Below, one piece after another: positions 1-6,841 of a DNA stretch of 9,861 bases. Made by a program: the position numbers and the translations under genes. The stretch covers positions 1 through 9,861 of the forward strand of contig CAJUCW010000061.1 of the NCBI GenBank assembly GCA_910585275.1, read 5' to 3'. Within the stretch, counting starts at the first letter, position 1; the number at the start of each line of letters is the position of its first letter. The notes below the pieces were generated by a model that did no database searches, had not been told where the DNA came from, and was given only the letters and a program-made list of their open reading frames with translations. The DNA comes from an uncultured Muribaculaceae bacterium (GTDB lineage: Bacteria; Bacteroidota; Bacteroidia; Bacteroidales; Muribaculaceae).

Positions 1-66
1 AAGATAACACTATACTCCGACATCTTCTCCGCCCACCGGAAAAATCCGCTGACCCCGAATTCATAA
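1..66 (+). CDS. Possible 3' end of a plus-strand gene (C-terminal 21 codons)
   Basis: Frame 1 is open from the window edge to a TAA at 64-66 and would encode a C-terminal tail beginning KITLYSDIFSAH and ending PNS. Many codons end in C or G (tac tcc gac atc ttc tcc gcc cac), which looks like real coding sequence. The stretch is too short to assign a family. It would converge on tpx, whose stop codon lies only 4 bp away. An alternative reading, a minus-strand ATG at 64 running off the left edge downstream of tpx, has a less coding-like third-position pattern. Confidence 0.35.
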   Translation, partial: KITLYSDIFSAHRKNPLTPNS

Positions 67-70
67 ACCG

Positions 71-568
71 TTATTTAAGCAGGCTTTCTGCAAACTTATA
101 GTCCGGTTCTTCCGTGATTTCCTTACATACGCTCGTTCCCTTAACTTTTCCGTTTTCATCAATGACAACAAGCGCACGTGCATACAGACCACGCAACGGG
201 CCGTCGATTATTTCCACACCGTATTCATTACCGAAATCGCTTCTGAACCCCGAAGCTGTATAAACGTTGTCAATCCCGTTGACCACACAGAACTTGGCGG
301 CTGCAAAAGGAAGGTCTTTTGAAACGCAGAGCACAACCGTATTGGGCAACTCGGACGCGTCCTTATTAAACCGACGCACGGAAGCTGCGCATACATCCGT
401 ATCCAGACTCGGGAATATGTTCAAGATAACCCTCTTTCCCTTATAGTCATTAAGCTTAATTTCTGAAAGGTCTTTCGCAACAAGCACAAAACCGGGGGCA
501 AAACTGTCAACAACCGGCATTTCACCGGAAGTATGCATTGGTGTTCCATTAAAAAATACTGTTTCCAT
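71..568 (-). CDS. tpx: Thiol peroxidase Tpx (2-Cys peroxiredoxin)
   Basis: Reduces hydrogen peroxide and organic hydroperoxides using thioredoxin as electron donor. The 165-residue protein has the usual Tpx length and aligns along its whole length with E. coli Tpx. The peroxidatic cysteine is C60 in SLDTDVCAASVRRF, with T57 and R131 in the expected active-site positions. The resolving cysteine is C94 in AAKFCVVNG, so this is the atypical two-cysteine form. An additional cysteine (C81) sits in the core strand VVLCVSKDLPF, as in other members. I chose the ATG at 568 because family similarity begins at METVFFNG; the in-frame extension to 628 adds 20 residues unlike any Tpx and would run through the proposed promoter. 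It lies 68 bp downstream of the HExxH gene on the same strand, so readthrough cotranscription is possible. No signal peptide; cytoplasmic. Confidence 0.96.
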   Translation of the reverse strand: METVFFNGTPMHTSGEMPVVDSFAPGFVLVAKDLSEIKLNDYKGKRVILNIFPSLDTDVCAASVRRFNKDASELPNTVVLCVSKDLPFAAAKFCVVNGIDNVYTASGFRSDFGNEYGVEIIDGPLRGLYARALVVIDENGKVKGTSVCKEITEEPDYKFAESLLK

Positions 569-599
569 AATCAAATTAAATTTCTGATGACTCAGCCGG

Positions 600-629
600 G
601 AAAGATATAATCTCCGCCAACTAATCAAT
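600..629 (-). promoter_or_regulatory. Candidate Bacteroidetes promoter for tpx
   Basis: On the minus strand ATTG (626-629) and TATCTTTC (600-607) are separated by 18 bp. This is near the Bacteroidetes consensus TTTG, about 19 bp, TAnnTTTG, with one mismatch in each box. Transcription would begin about 25 nt before the tpx ATG at 568. The site lies in the gap between the HExxH gene and tpx, so tpx could be transcribed independently. Confidence 0.45.
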
Positions 630-636
630 TAACACT

Positions 637-1077
637 TCAACTCCTCATCATGTTCTGAAGAAAATGAATTCTTCCTATCAGCATTGACGTGAGCCTATGG
701 AAACGACGGCTGTCAAGGATTTTCTCAAGTGCGGAAATCATCTGTGCGCCAAGACCGATTTCCGCAGCAAGCATATCCGCCCGTTGCTCGCAATCGGGTT
801 CCCAGCTGCGGGTGTTATAGACGATATGGCCGACTTCATGGGCCAATGAAGCAAGAATCTCCACATCGGTAAGTCCTATTCCATAAACTTCCGAAGGAGA
901 AAAATAAACTGTGTTGCCCACCCTGCCCATGATATCGTGATATTCGTTGTCTTCATTCTTCAGCAATCTGAACTCAATAACTCCGGTGTAATGAGGGGCG
1001 ATTTCTTCGAGAAGACTTCCGAAAAGACGGATGAACGCATCTACAATTTCTATATTGTCGCGGTTTCTTAAATGCAT
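637..1077 (-). CDS. Small HExxH zincin-like protein (putative metallopeptidase)
   Basis: Family not recognised. The 146-residue protein carries a zinc-protease signature: LASLAHEVGHIVY (H80, E81, H84) followed 13 residues later by CEQRADMLAAEIG, where E97 could be the third zinc ligand. HExxH plus a downstream ExxAD is the gluzincin arrangement of M48-type and ImmA/IrrE (M78)-type peptidases. The C-terminal RLTSMLIGRIHFL resembles the tail that follows the third ligand in M48-like enzymes. There is no signal peptide, membrane segment or DNA-binding domain, so the protein looks cytoplasmic. I chose the ATG at 1077; a TTG at 1107 would add ten residues but begins inside an inverted repeat. It ends 68 bp before tpx on the same strand. 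No cognate repressor or antitoxin lies next to it. Protease activity and substrate are inference from the motif only. Confidence 0.75.
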   Translation of the reverse strand: MHLRNRDNIEIVDAFIRLFGSLLEEIAPHYTGVIEFRLLKNEDNEYHDIMGRVGNTVYFSPSEVYGIGLTDVEILASLAHEVGHIVYNTRSWEPDCEQRADMLAAEIGLGAQMISALEKILDSRRFHRLTSMLIGRIHFLQNMMRS

Positions 1078-1098
1078 TGATTTATAAAAGCTAATGGA

Positions 1099-1142
1099 GT
1101 GTTGCAAAACAATGGCGGAAATAATTCAGCACTTTGCAACAC
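1099..1142. repeat. 10-bp perfect inverted repeat in the divergent intergenic region (candidate operator)
   Basis: GTGTTGCAAA (1099-1108) is repeated in inverse orientation as TTTGCAACAC (1133-1142), with a 24-bp spacer. The arms extend by a further three bases if one bulged base is allowed. No T-run follows on either strand, so it does not look like a terminator. It lies 22 bp upstream of the ATG of the HExxH gene and about 175 bp upstream of the divergent DUF2156 gene. A dimeric regulator site is possible; a chance or RNA-level hairpin cannot be excluded. Confidence 0.5.
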
Positions 1143-1315
1143 CTCCCGATTGAAAGTGCCGGTGGAAGCAAAACCGAAATACGGTTATCTTCCCGTATAT
1201 TAACGTATACGCCAAACGTAATATTTACTCCCATCCCCCTCTCTTTTCTTGATTTTAAGCTTATATATGTTTTTTTCATTTCGTTTAATACTTATGACAT
1301 GCTTTTACGTTATTA

Positions 1316-2497
1316 ATGATGAAACATCGGATGCATCATTATGATGCGGCCAATAAAAATAAAAATATGAAAAGCACTTGGAATTTTACCCCTATAAATG
1401 AAAAAACGAACGACATAATGCAAGATTCCCACTATGACTGTCAACTTGGAGAAACCATCGAATCCGTGAGACAGCAGATAGAACTTATGACCACCCTAGG
1501 GGATTGTATGAGCGCCGGGTTCATACAGAAAAATATAAATCCGATTGAATCCGGTTTAATCGGACAGTTACAATTTTCAAAAGTCACACGGTCTTCAATT
1601 CCGGATTTACTACAATTCTTCAACACATTCAATTCAAGAAGCTGCGATTATTCCATCGGAGGAATATTGATGTGGACTGACTATTTCAAATATGAAATTG
1701 CATTTCTTAATTCCACCTTATTTATAAAAGGATATGACAAAGAATCGGATTTATTCTTATATTATTCCCCGTTGGGTATAATGGATAAGAATGAAGCTTT
1801 AACTTTAATTGAGAAGGATGCCGCATACAACGGAAATAAAGCAGTATTGATTTCCGATATTGAAACTAAATTTGATAATCAGGTAATAAATATCTCGGAA
1901 ACCCATGAATATTGCGACAAGTGGATGGAGTATCTCTATGACATCGAAAAATTTCTTCATTTCAGCGGAAAGAAAATGGAGAAGAAGCGCAACCATCTCA
2001 ATTATTTCTTAAAGCATTATCCCGACTATCGAATTGAAGCAATAACCACTGGGAACACAGCCGAACTTATCGATTTTACGAAAAGATTCGAGAAAACACA
2101 TATAGATTCCGACCTATTCAACTACGAAAGTCGCCAAACGCTTGAAGTGCTGAAGCAATATGACTCCTTCCCCTTCGAAGGACTGCTTATCAGAATAAAC
2201 GGCAACGTCGTAGGATACTCTTTCGGCGAAAAAATTGGCGATACATTTTTCGTGCATGTTGAAAAAGGCGACATAGCCTTCCAAGGCGTTTACCAAATGC
2301 TTGCATCAAGCTTGGCTCAATACGTCAACGATAAGCATCCCGAGGTGAAATATCTGAACCGGGAAGAGGATATGGGCAATGAAGCCCTAAGGAAAAGCAA
2401 GGAATCATACCATCCGTCGCTGCTAATAAACAAAAGAATCCAGGTTCTGAATCGGGAGCTCGTGAAAGAACCGCAAGCGGAAACAAAAATAGGGTAA
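1316..2497 (+). CDS. DUF2156 (MprF C-terminal-like, GNAT fold) protein, soluble
   Basis: Resembles the DUF2156 family, related to the C-terminal aminoacyl-transferase domain of phosphatidylglycerol lysyltransferase MprF. Residues about 85-380 form the recognisable core: SRSCDYSIGGILMWTDYF near 107-124, the linker YLYDIEKFLHFSGKKMEKKRN near 206-225, and the C-terminal signature YLNREEDMGNEALRKSKESY near 346-365. There are no transmembrane helices, unlike MprF, so the protein is probably cytosolic; transfer of an aminoacyl or acyl group is inference from fold. The first 80 residues are unlike the family, Asn/Lys/Met-rich at the start, and the DNA there is AT-rich. The ATG at 1316 follows a stop-free stretch, but a later start is possible, notably the ATG at 1508 preceded by AGGGG. 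The gene stands alone, ending 87 bp before the GT2 gene, which has its own promoter. Confidence 0.85.
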   Translation: MMKHRMHHYDAANKNKNMKSTWNFTPINEKTNDIMQDSHYDCQLGETIESVRQQIELMTTLGDCMSAGFIQKNINPIESGLIGQLQFSKVTRSSIPDLLQFFNTFNSRSCDYSIGGILMWTDYFKYEIAFLNSTLFIKGYDKESDLFLYYSPLGIMDKNEALTLIEKDAAYNGNKAVLISDIETKFDNQVINISETHEYCDKWMEYLYDIEKFLHFSGKKMEKKRNHLNYFLKHYPDYRIEAITTGNTAELIDFTKRFEKTHIDSDLFNYESRQTLEVLKQYDSFPFEGLLIRINGNVVGYSFGEKIGDTFFVHVEKGDIAFQGVYQMLASSLAQYVNDKHPEVKYLNREEDMGNEALRKSKESYHPSLLINKRIQVLNRELVKEPQAETKIG

Positions 2498-2525
2498 ACA
2501 GATTGGCGAGACCGGCGGGTTTTAT

Positions 2526-2556
2526 TTTGTATAGTGGACGATTATGATTAACTTTG
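2526..2556 (+). promoter_or_regulatory. Consensus Bacteroidetes sigma-ABfr promoter for the GT2 gene
   Basis: TTTG (2526-2529), a 19-bp spacer and TAACTTTG (2549-2556) match the Bacteroidetes -33/-7 consensus exactly in sequence and spacing. Initiation would fall about 20 nt before the ATG at 2585, giving a short leader. The leader has no Shine-Dalgarno sequence, as usual in this phylum. Confidence 0.87.
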
Positions 2557-2584
2557 CACCGAAATCAAATACTATCTAAGAATC

Positions 2585-3310
2585 ATGAGTGACGTTCTTG
2601 TCATAATTCCGACATATAATGAAATAGAGAACATCTCGAACATTCTTGAAACTGTCATGAAATATCCTGACAATTTCGACGTGCTCGTGATTGACGACAA
2701 TTCTCCCGACGGCACCGCAGCTGCCGTTGAAAAAATGATGGAGTCTTACCCGGGAAGGATTTTTATCGAGAAGCGGGAAGGGAAACTCGGGCTCGGCACA
2801 GCCTATATACATGGTTTCAAATGGGCGCTCAAGCGCGACTACGGATATGTAATCGAAATGGATGCCGATTTTTCACACAATCCCGATGACCTCACCCGGC
2901 TCTACCACAACTGTAAAGACAACGGAGCCGACGTCACTATCGGCTCACGCTACATCACCGGGGTCAATGTCGTTAACTGGCCTATGGGAAGGGTGCTGAT
3001 GTCTTATTTTGCCTCCGCATACGTAAGGTTTGTCACGAGGATGAAACTGCGCGACGCCACCGCCGGCTTCGTATGCTACAGACGGCGTGTGCTCGAAGCC
3101 ATCAACCTCGACAAAATCGAATTCAAGGGCTATGCCTTCCAGATAGAAATGAAATTCAAGGCTTACACCAAGGGATTTAAAATCGTGGAGTTGCCCATAA
3201 TTTTCATAAACCGTAGGCTTGGCACATCGAAAATGAACGGTTCCATTTTCGGGGAAGCCGTATTCGGGGTGATGAAACTGAAATTCGACAGCATCTTCCG
3301 TAAATCATGA
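2585..3310 (+). CDS. Polyprenol monophosphomannose synthase-like glycosyltransferase (GT2, DPM1 type)
   Basis: Family 2 glycosyltransferase of the dolichol-phosphate mannosyltransferase type, expected to transfer a sugar from a nucleotide-sugar donor (classically GDP-mannose) to a polyprenyl phosphate at the cytoplasmic face of the membrane. The GT-A fold motifs are in order: VIIPTYNEIENI (6-17), VIDDNSPDGT (35-44), metal-binding DAD in EMDADFSHNPDDL (91-103), GSRYITG (120-126) with the following NWPMGR (131-136), DATAGFVCY (157-165), and the acceptor-side GYAFQIEMKFKAY (182-194). The length, 241 residues, is normal for the soluble single-domain form; no C-terminal membrane anchor or GtrA domain is present. 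The start is fixed by the consensus promoter just upstream and by MSDVLVIIPTYNE matching family N-termini. The donor sugar and the glycoconjugate served are not evident from the neighbours. It ends before a bidirectional terminator. Confidence 0.93.
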   Translation: MSDVLVIIPTYNEIENISNILETVMKYPDNFDVLVIDDNSPDGTAAAVEKMMESYPGRIFIEKREGKLGLGTAYIHGFKWALKRDYGYVIEMDADFSHNPDDLTRLYHNCKDNGADVTIGSRYITGVNVVNWPMGRVLMSYFASAYVRFVTRMKLRDATAGFVCYRRRVLEAINLDKIEFKGYAFQIEMKFKAYTKGFKIVELPIIFINRRLGTSKMNGSIFGEAVFGVMKLKFDSIFRKS

Positions 3311-3330
3311 CGATAGTACAGCAAACTGTA

Positions 3331-3385
3331 AAAACAAATCCGGCATACGAGTAAAAAAATACGTATGCCGGATTTGTTTTATTTC
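3331..3385. terminator. Bidirectional intrinsic terminator between convergent genes
   Basis: A perfect 19-bp inverted repeat has arms at 3331-3349 and 3362-3380 and a 12-nt A-rich loop. The plus strand continues into TTTTATTTC and the minus strand into TTTTTAC, so it can stop transcription both from the GT2 gene (ending 3310) and from the hisS-DUF3843 operon (ending 3410). Confidence 0.92.
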
Positions 3386-3409
3386 TATTAAAAATATCCT
3401 TTTCTAAAT

Positions 3410-4609
3410 TCAATCGCCCCTATAATACTGCTGAAGATAACACCGGGCAATAAAATCCCAATTCCTCGCTACGGTGTCATGGTCATCGGTACCGGGGAAA
3501 ACAGCATCGGGCAGCCATCCGTTTTCGCAGACGTATTTGAGCAAATCGCCCGGACAGCATCCGCGCTCGGAAAGCAATTCCATGGCATGCAAGCGCGCAT
3601 ACTCCTTATCGTACATCGGGTTCTGCGGATGTGATATACACCTGGCAATATCCCTTGCAAGTAGCATACCCTTTGTCTTATTGACCATCAGGATGAAATC
3701 ATGATGCCCTTTCATCTGAGGCAAGTGTTCCTCCCCCTCTTTCCAGCCGAGAGCCAAGATAAAGAATGAGTTCAATTCCTCATAGGAAGAGAAGAATTTA
3801 ACAATCTCTCCTCCGGTTGCTTTGGTAAACGCCGTGTAATACTTATGTTCCACCTCGGGCTCTTTATTCTTTTCACGCGGAAGCTTACCCTCGATTATAA
3901 GATAGAGCCATTCTCTTAGATAAAGGGCCAACGGCCCCGTAGGGTCTTCTCCCATGCTTCTTTCCATAAGCTCCTGAAACTCTCGCATGCCCTCCTCTTT
4001 TGAAAGGTCAACCCTCGATGCTATTTCAGAAAGCGTCAAGGCATAGGCCGGGGTCATCAGGTAGCAATGCATGAAAAGCCAGTTGCCAAGTTTGTAAATG
4101 GCATCTGAATCTTCCTTCGCATGCATCTCCAGTTCATGGGTCATACGGAAGTCTTCCGGCATGGGAGATTCATCGTAGGCGTCGTCAAGAATCTTCCACC
4201 AGACGTCAGCACCGTGCAGTATCTCACGGTCAAACGGGTTCCATACCCTTCGGTCTTCGAAATTCATCGACAAGCCATACCAGACCATAAACCTTACGTC
4301 AATCCGGTTAAGCTCATAGTCCATATAATCGTCAGCGCCGTCATCATAAAAAGGAACCGTGTGGCCGTAAAGACGGCGGCATTCCGTTATAAACGATCGC
4401 CATACCCCGGCATCGCATATTACGTCTTGATAATACCCAATCACCGCCATGGCAGTCCTCTCCACCACCTTGACGGGATATGACGGAAACAATCCTTCCC
4501 GCGCGGCCGTTTCCACAAGCCGATTGGCAAGCGAGAAATAATATTTGTCGGTCGAGGTTTCTTCCGGAGCCGCCGGCTGGCGGAGGAGAAACTGCTGCAT
4601 GGTTATCAT
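3410..4609 (-). CDS. DUF3843 family protein, function unknown
   Basis: A 399-residue protein that I recognise as DUF3843, a family of unknown function known mainly from Bacteroidetes. Recognisable stretches are TDKYYFSLANRL (20-31), the acidic PFYDDGADDYMDYELNRID followed by VRFMVWYGLSM (86-115), and a strongly conserved C-terminal block including FILMVNKTKGMLLARDIA and the terminal NWDFIARCYLQQYYRGD. It is rich in Trp, Tyr and acidic residues, probably largely helical, and has no signal peptide or clear membrane helix, so a cytoplasmic location is likely. Its ATG (4609) follows the hisS stop codon after 3 bp, which implies cotranscription and perhaps translational coupling. ATG at 4600 is an equally possible start. 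I see no catalytic signature. The family assignment is from recall of its conserved tail. Confidence 0.78.
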   Translation of the reverse strand: MITMQQFLLRQPAAPEETSTDKYYFSLANRLVETAAREGLFPSYPVKVVERTAMAVIGYYQDVICDAGVWRSFITECRRLYGHTVPFYDDGADDYMDYELNRIDVRFMVWYGLSMNFEDRRVWNPFDREILHGADVWWKILDDAYDESPMPEDFRMTHELEMHAKEDSDAIYKLGNWLFMHCYLMTPAYALTLSEIASRVDLSKEEGMREFQELMERSMGEDPTGPLALYLREWLYLIIEGKLPREKNKEPEVEHKYYTAFTKATGGEIVKFFSSYEELNSFFILALGWKEGEEHLPQMKGHHDFILMVNKTKGMLLARDIARCISHPQNPMYDKEYARLHAMELLSERGCCPGDLLKYVCENGWLPDAVFPGTDDHDTVARNWDFIARCYLQQYYRGD

Positions 4610-4612
4610 GGT

Positions 4613-5980
4613 TCAGGCATTTTTTAATTTTTCCACAAGTTCTTCCGGTGTAAGCGTTTCCTGCTTACCGGTAGCCATGTCTTTGAGGTTTACCTTGCCC
4701 TCCTGAAGTTCCGTTTCGCCGATTATAGCCACGTAAGGGATGCTTTCGGAGTCAGCGAAGCCCATCTGTTTTTTCATCTTTGCGACATCGGGATATAATT
4801 CTGCCGCCACGCCTTCCTCGCGAAGAATCTTGACGGTCTTGGCTGCTGCGGCCGCCTCTTTCTCGCCGAAGTTTACGAAAAGCACCTTCACGCTCTCCGC
4901 CACATCCTCAGGATAGAGATTAAGTTGGTTGAGCACGTCGTATATACGGTCGGCCCCGAACGAGATACCCACGCCGGAAAGTCCCGGCATGCCGAACACG
5001 CCCGTAAGATTATCATATCTGCCGCCACCGGTGATGCTCCCGATTTGCACGTCGAGCGCCTTTACCTCGATGATGGTGCCGGTGTAATAGTTCAATCCTC
5101 TGGCGAGGGAAACGTCAATATCAGCCACGCAGTTATGGCCGAGACTGTCGAAGCCCTCCACAACGGTGCGGAGTTCTTCCACTCCCTTCATGCCGGTTTC
5201 CGATTCTGCAAGAAGCGTAGAAAGCGTGGTAAGCTTTTCTTCGTTGCTCCCGTTCATTTCCAGAAGCGGACGCAAGCGTTCGATGGCTTCTTCCGAAAGC
5301 CCTTTCGAACGTAACTCTTCATTGACGTTGTCTATGCCGATTTTGTCTATTTTATCGATAGCTACCGTTATATCCACAATTTTGTCTGCTTCACCTATAA
5401 TCTCGGCTATGCCGGTAAGAATCTTGCGGTTGTTGATTTTTATGGCCACCCTGACTTTCAATCTTGAGAACACCATATCAATCATAGACAACAGTTCAAT
5501 CTCATTCCAGAGTGAATCGCTCCCTACAACATCGGCGTCACACTGATAAAACTCCCTGTATCTCCCTTTCTGCGGACGGTCGGCACGCCACACGGGCTGA
5601 ATCTGGTAACGCTTGAACGGCATCTGGAGCTGTCCGCGATATTGCACTACAAAACGTGCGAACGGCACCGTAAGGTCGTAGCGAAGTCCCTTTTCGCATA
5701 GCTTGTTGGTAAGTTTCACGAGATTGCGTTCCGCGAGCTCCTCTTCTCCGACGCTCTTCATGAAATCGCCGGAATTCAATATCTTAAACAACAGCTTGTC
5801 GCCTTCCTCGCCATATTTTCCCATCAACGTTGAGAGGTTCTCCATAGCGGGAGTCTCTATTTGCTGATAGCCGTAGAGGCGGAATACACTCTTGATAGTA
5901 TCGAAAATATAGTTGCGACGCGCCATTTCATTAGGAGAAAAATCGCGGGTGCCTTTCGGTATGGATGGTTTCTGTGCCAT
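4613..5980 (-). CDS. hisS: Histidyl-tRNA synthetase
   Basis: Class II aminoacyl-tRNA synthetase that charges tRNA-His in the cytoplasm as a homodimer. The 455-residue protein is complete. Motif 1 lies near 36-47 (YGYQQIETPAME). LRYDLTVPFAR is at 99-109. Motif 2 with its loop spans about 122-150 (RYQIQPVWRAD through YREFYQCDAD). The histidine-specific LARGLNYYTG is at 292-301, GGGRYDNL at 318-325, and motif 3 GISFGADRIYDVL at 338-350. The anticodon-binding domain covers about 362-455. RYDLTVPFAR in place of the LRPEGTA form of E. coli is usual for Bacteroidetes HisRS. The ATG at 5980 gives the family N-terminus (PSIPKGTRDFSP). It is first in a two-gene operon with DUF3843 and diverges from the B3/B4 gene. 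No T-box or other leader element was recognised. Confidence 0.98.
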   Translation of the reverse strand: MAQKPSIPKGTRDFSPNEMARRNYIFDTIKSVFRLYGYQQIETPAMENLSTLMGKYGEEGDKLLFKILNSGDFMKSVGEEELAERNLVKLTNKLCEKGLRYDLTVPFARFVVQYRGQLQMPFKRYQIQPVWRADRPQKGRYREFYQCDADVVGSDSLWNEIELLSMIDMVFSRLKVRVAIKINNRKILTGIAEIIGEADKIVDITVAIDKIDKIGIDNVNEELRSKGLSEEAIERLRPLLEMNGSNEEKLTTLSTLLAESETGMKGVEELRTVVEGFDSLGHNCVADIDVSLARGLNYYTGTIIEVKALDVQIGSITGGGRYDNLTGVFGMPGLSGVGISFGADRIYDVLNQLNLYPEDVAESVKVLFVNFGEKEAAAAAKTVKILREEGVAAELYPDVAKMKKQMGFADSESIPYVAIIGETELQEGKVNLKDMATGKQETLTPEELVEKLKNA

Positions 5981-6048
5981 TGTTATGTTCTTTTGTCTTT
6001 AATTTCGGGTAAACTTCCGCTTTTTCAATTAGCGGCTCCCCATTCGAT

Positions 6049-6064
6049 TATATTTGCGAAATTA
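6049..6064. promoter_or_regulatory. Overlapping divergent -7-like boxes between hisS and the B3/B4 gene
   Basis: The plus strand has TATATTTG (6049-6056), a perfect match to the Bacteroidetes -7 box TAnnTTTG. Immediately beside it the minus strand reads TAATTTCG (6057-6064), one mismatch from the same consensus and pointing at hisS. Neither has a good TTTG at the expected -33 spacing, so the call is weak. A second TAATTTCG on the plus strand at 6119-6126 is another candidate for the B3/B4 gene. Confidence 0.3.
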
Positions 6065-6166
6065 CAAAACTTTTTTCAGATTTCTATCCGAAGGAAACTC
6101 TTTTTAAAAAATTATAGCTAATTTCGTGTCGTATTTTCCCGGACAACAACAAACAACGATAAAGAC

Positions 6167-6835
6167 ATGCTGGATATATTCTTTTCAGACAAAATAAAAG
6201 GGGCAGCACCGGCCCTTAAAGTGATTCAGATTGAAGCCTCCGTTTCCAATGCGCCAACCGACGATGCACTGTGGAATGAAATCGAGACAGCAGCGAAAGA
6301 GCTTCACTCCCGCTACGAACTATCGGAGATTAACAAACGAACAGGGATAAAGGCCACACGGGAGGCATATAAAGCCCTCGGTAAAGACCCAAACCGCTAC
6401 CGTCCTTCGGCGGAAGCGTTGTGTCGGCGTATAATCAACGGGAAAGGAATCTATAGGCTTACAACACTAATCGACGCCATCAACCTCATTTCGATTGCCA
6501 CGGGCTACAGCATCGGAGGGTTTGACCGCGACAAAATCCAAGGCCACAGTCTAACCCTGGATGCCGGCACGCACGATGACGTATTCGAGGCCATAGGGCG
6601 CGGAAAGCTGAATATAGAAGGACTACCGGTTTATCGCGACGAATACGGAGGTATAGGGACTCCCACAAGCGATGAGGAGCGAACCAAACTTACCCCAGGT
6701 ACACGACATCTGCTGATGCTTGTCAACATATATGGTGAAGACATGCCTGCAGAAGACACCATAACCTATATTGAAGATATCCTCTCGCGCCACGCCTCCC
6801 TCTCTGATTTCCAATACAGGATACTGACAGTCTGA
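6167..6835 (+). CDS. Free-standing B3/B4 (PheRS beta-subunit editing-type) domain protein
   Basis: A 222-residue protein corresponding to the B3/B4 domain, the part of the phenylalanyl-tRNA synthetase beta subunit that hydrolyses mischarged Tyr-tRNA-Phe; free-standing versions are widespread but mostly uncharacterised. Visible family motifs are GKDPNRYRPSAEALCRRI (72-89), LIDAINLISIATGYSIGGFD (101-120), GRGKLNIEGLPVY (144-156) and GTPTSDEERTKLT (164-176). The N-terminal 70 residues include a helical region typical of the stand-alone form. There is no signal peptide, so it should be cytoplasmic. The ATG at 6167 begins a family-like N-terminus (MLDIFFSDKI). It diverges from hisS with a 186-bp shared upstream region and ends 6 bp from the convergent receptor gene, with no terminator between them. 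Hydrolysis of an aminoacyl-tRNA or amino-acid derivative is an inference from the domain. Confidence 0.88.
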   Translation: MLDIFFSDKIKGAAPALKVIQIEASVSNAPTDDALWNEIETAAKELHSRYELSEINKRTGIKATREAYKALGKDPNRYRPSAEALCRRIINGKGIYRLTTLIDAINLISIATGYSIGGFDRDKIQGHSLTLDAGTHDDVFEAIGRGKLNIEGLPVYRDEYGGIGTPTSDEERTKLTPGTRHLLMLVNIYGEDMPAEDTITYIEDILSRHASLSDFQYRILTV

Positions 6836-6841
6836 CAACGG

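Noticed and set aside
1..64. Minus-strand gene starting at ATG 64 and running off the left edge
   Set aside because: The encoded start is Arg/Gly/Ser-rich and less coding-like than the opposite plus-strand frame; too little sequence to decide firmly.
569..628. N-terminal extension of Tpx to 628
   Set aside because: Tpx similarity starts at the ATG at 568; the extra 20 residues are unlike the family and overlap a promoter-like site.
1078..1107. TTG start at 1107 for the HExxH protein
   Set aside because: ATG at 1077 is available, TTG is rare, and the TTG lies within an inverted-repeat arm. Not fully excluded.
1099..1142. The inverted repeat read as a terminator
   Set aside because: No T-run follows the hairpin on either strand and no gene ends there.
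1134..1316. Short plus-strand open frame ending at the DUF2156 start
   Set aside because: It lies in the AT-rich promoter region, has a low-complexity tail and no recognisable similarity.
5166..5546. Plus-strand open frame opposite hisS
   Set aside because: It is antisense to a fully conserved coding sequence and resembles no protein; the same holds for the open frames opposite the receptor (8261-8674, 9043-9324) and opposite DUF3843 (4121-4483).
4613..5980. HisRS acquired from archaea or eukaryotes because of RYDLTVPFAR
   Set aside because: This motif form is usual in Bacteroidetes HisRS, so it is not a sign of recent transfer.
5981..6166. T-box or other riboswitch in the hisS leader
   Set aside because: No T-box consensus, specifier-loop structure or terminator/antiterminator pair was visible; only a weak 5-bp hairpin (CCGCT/AGCGG) near 6017-6035.
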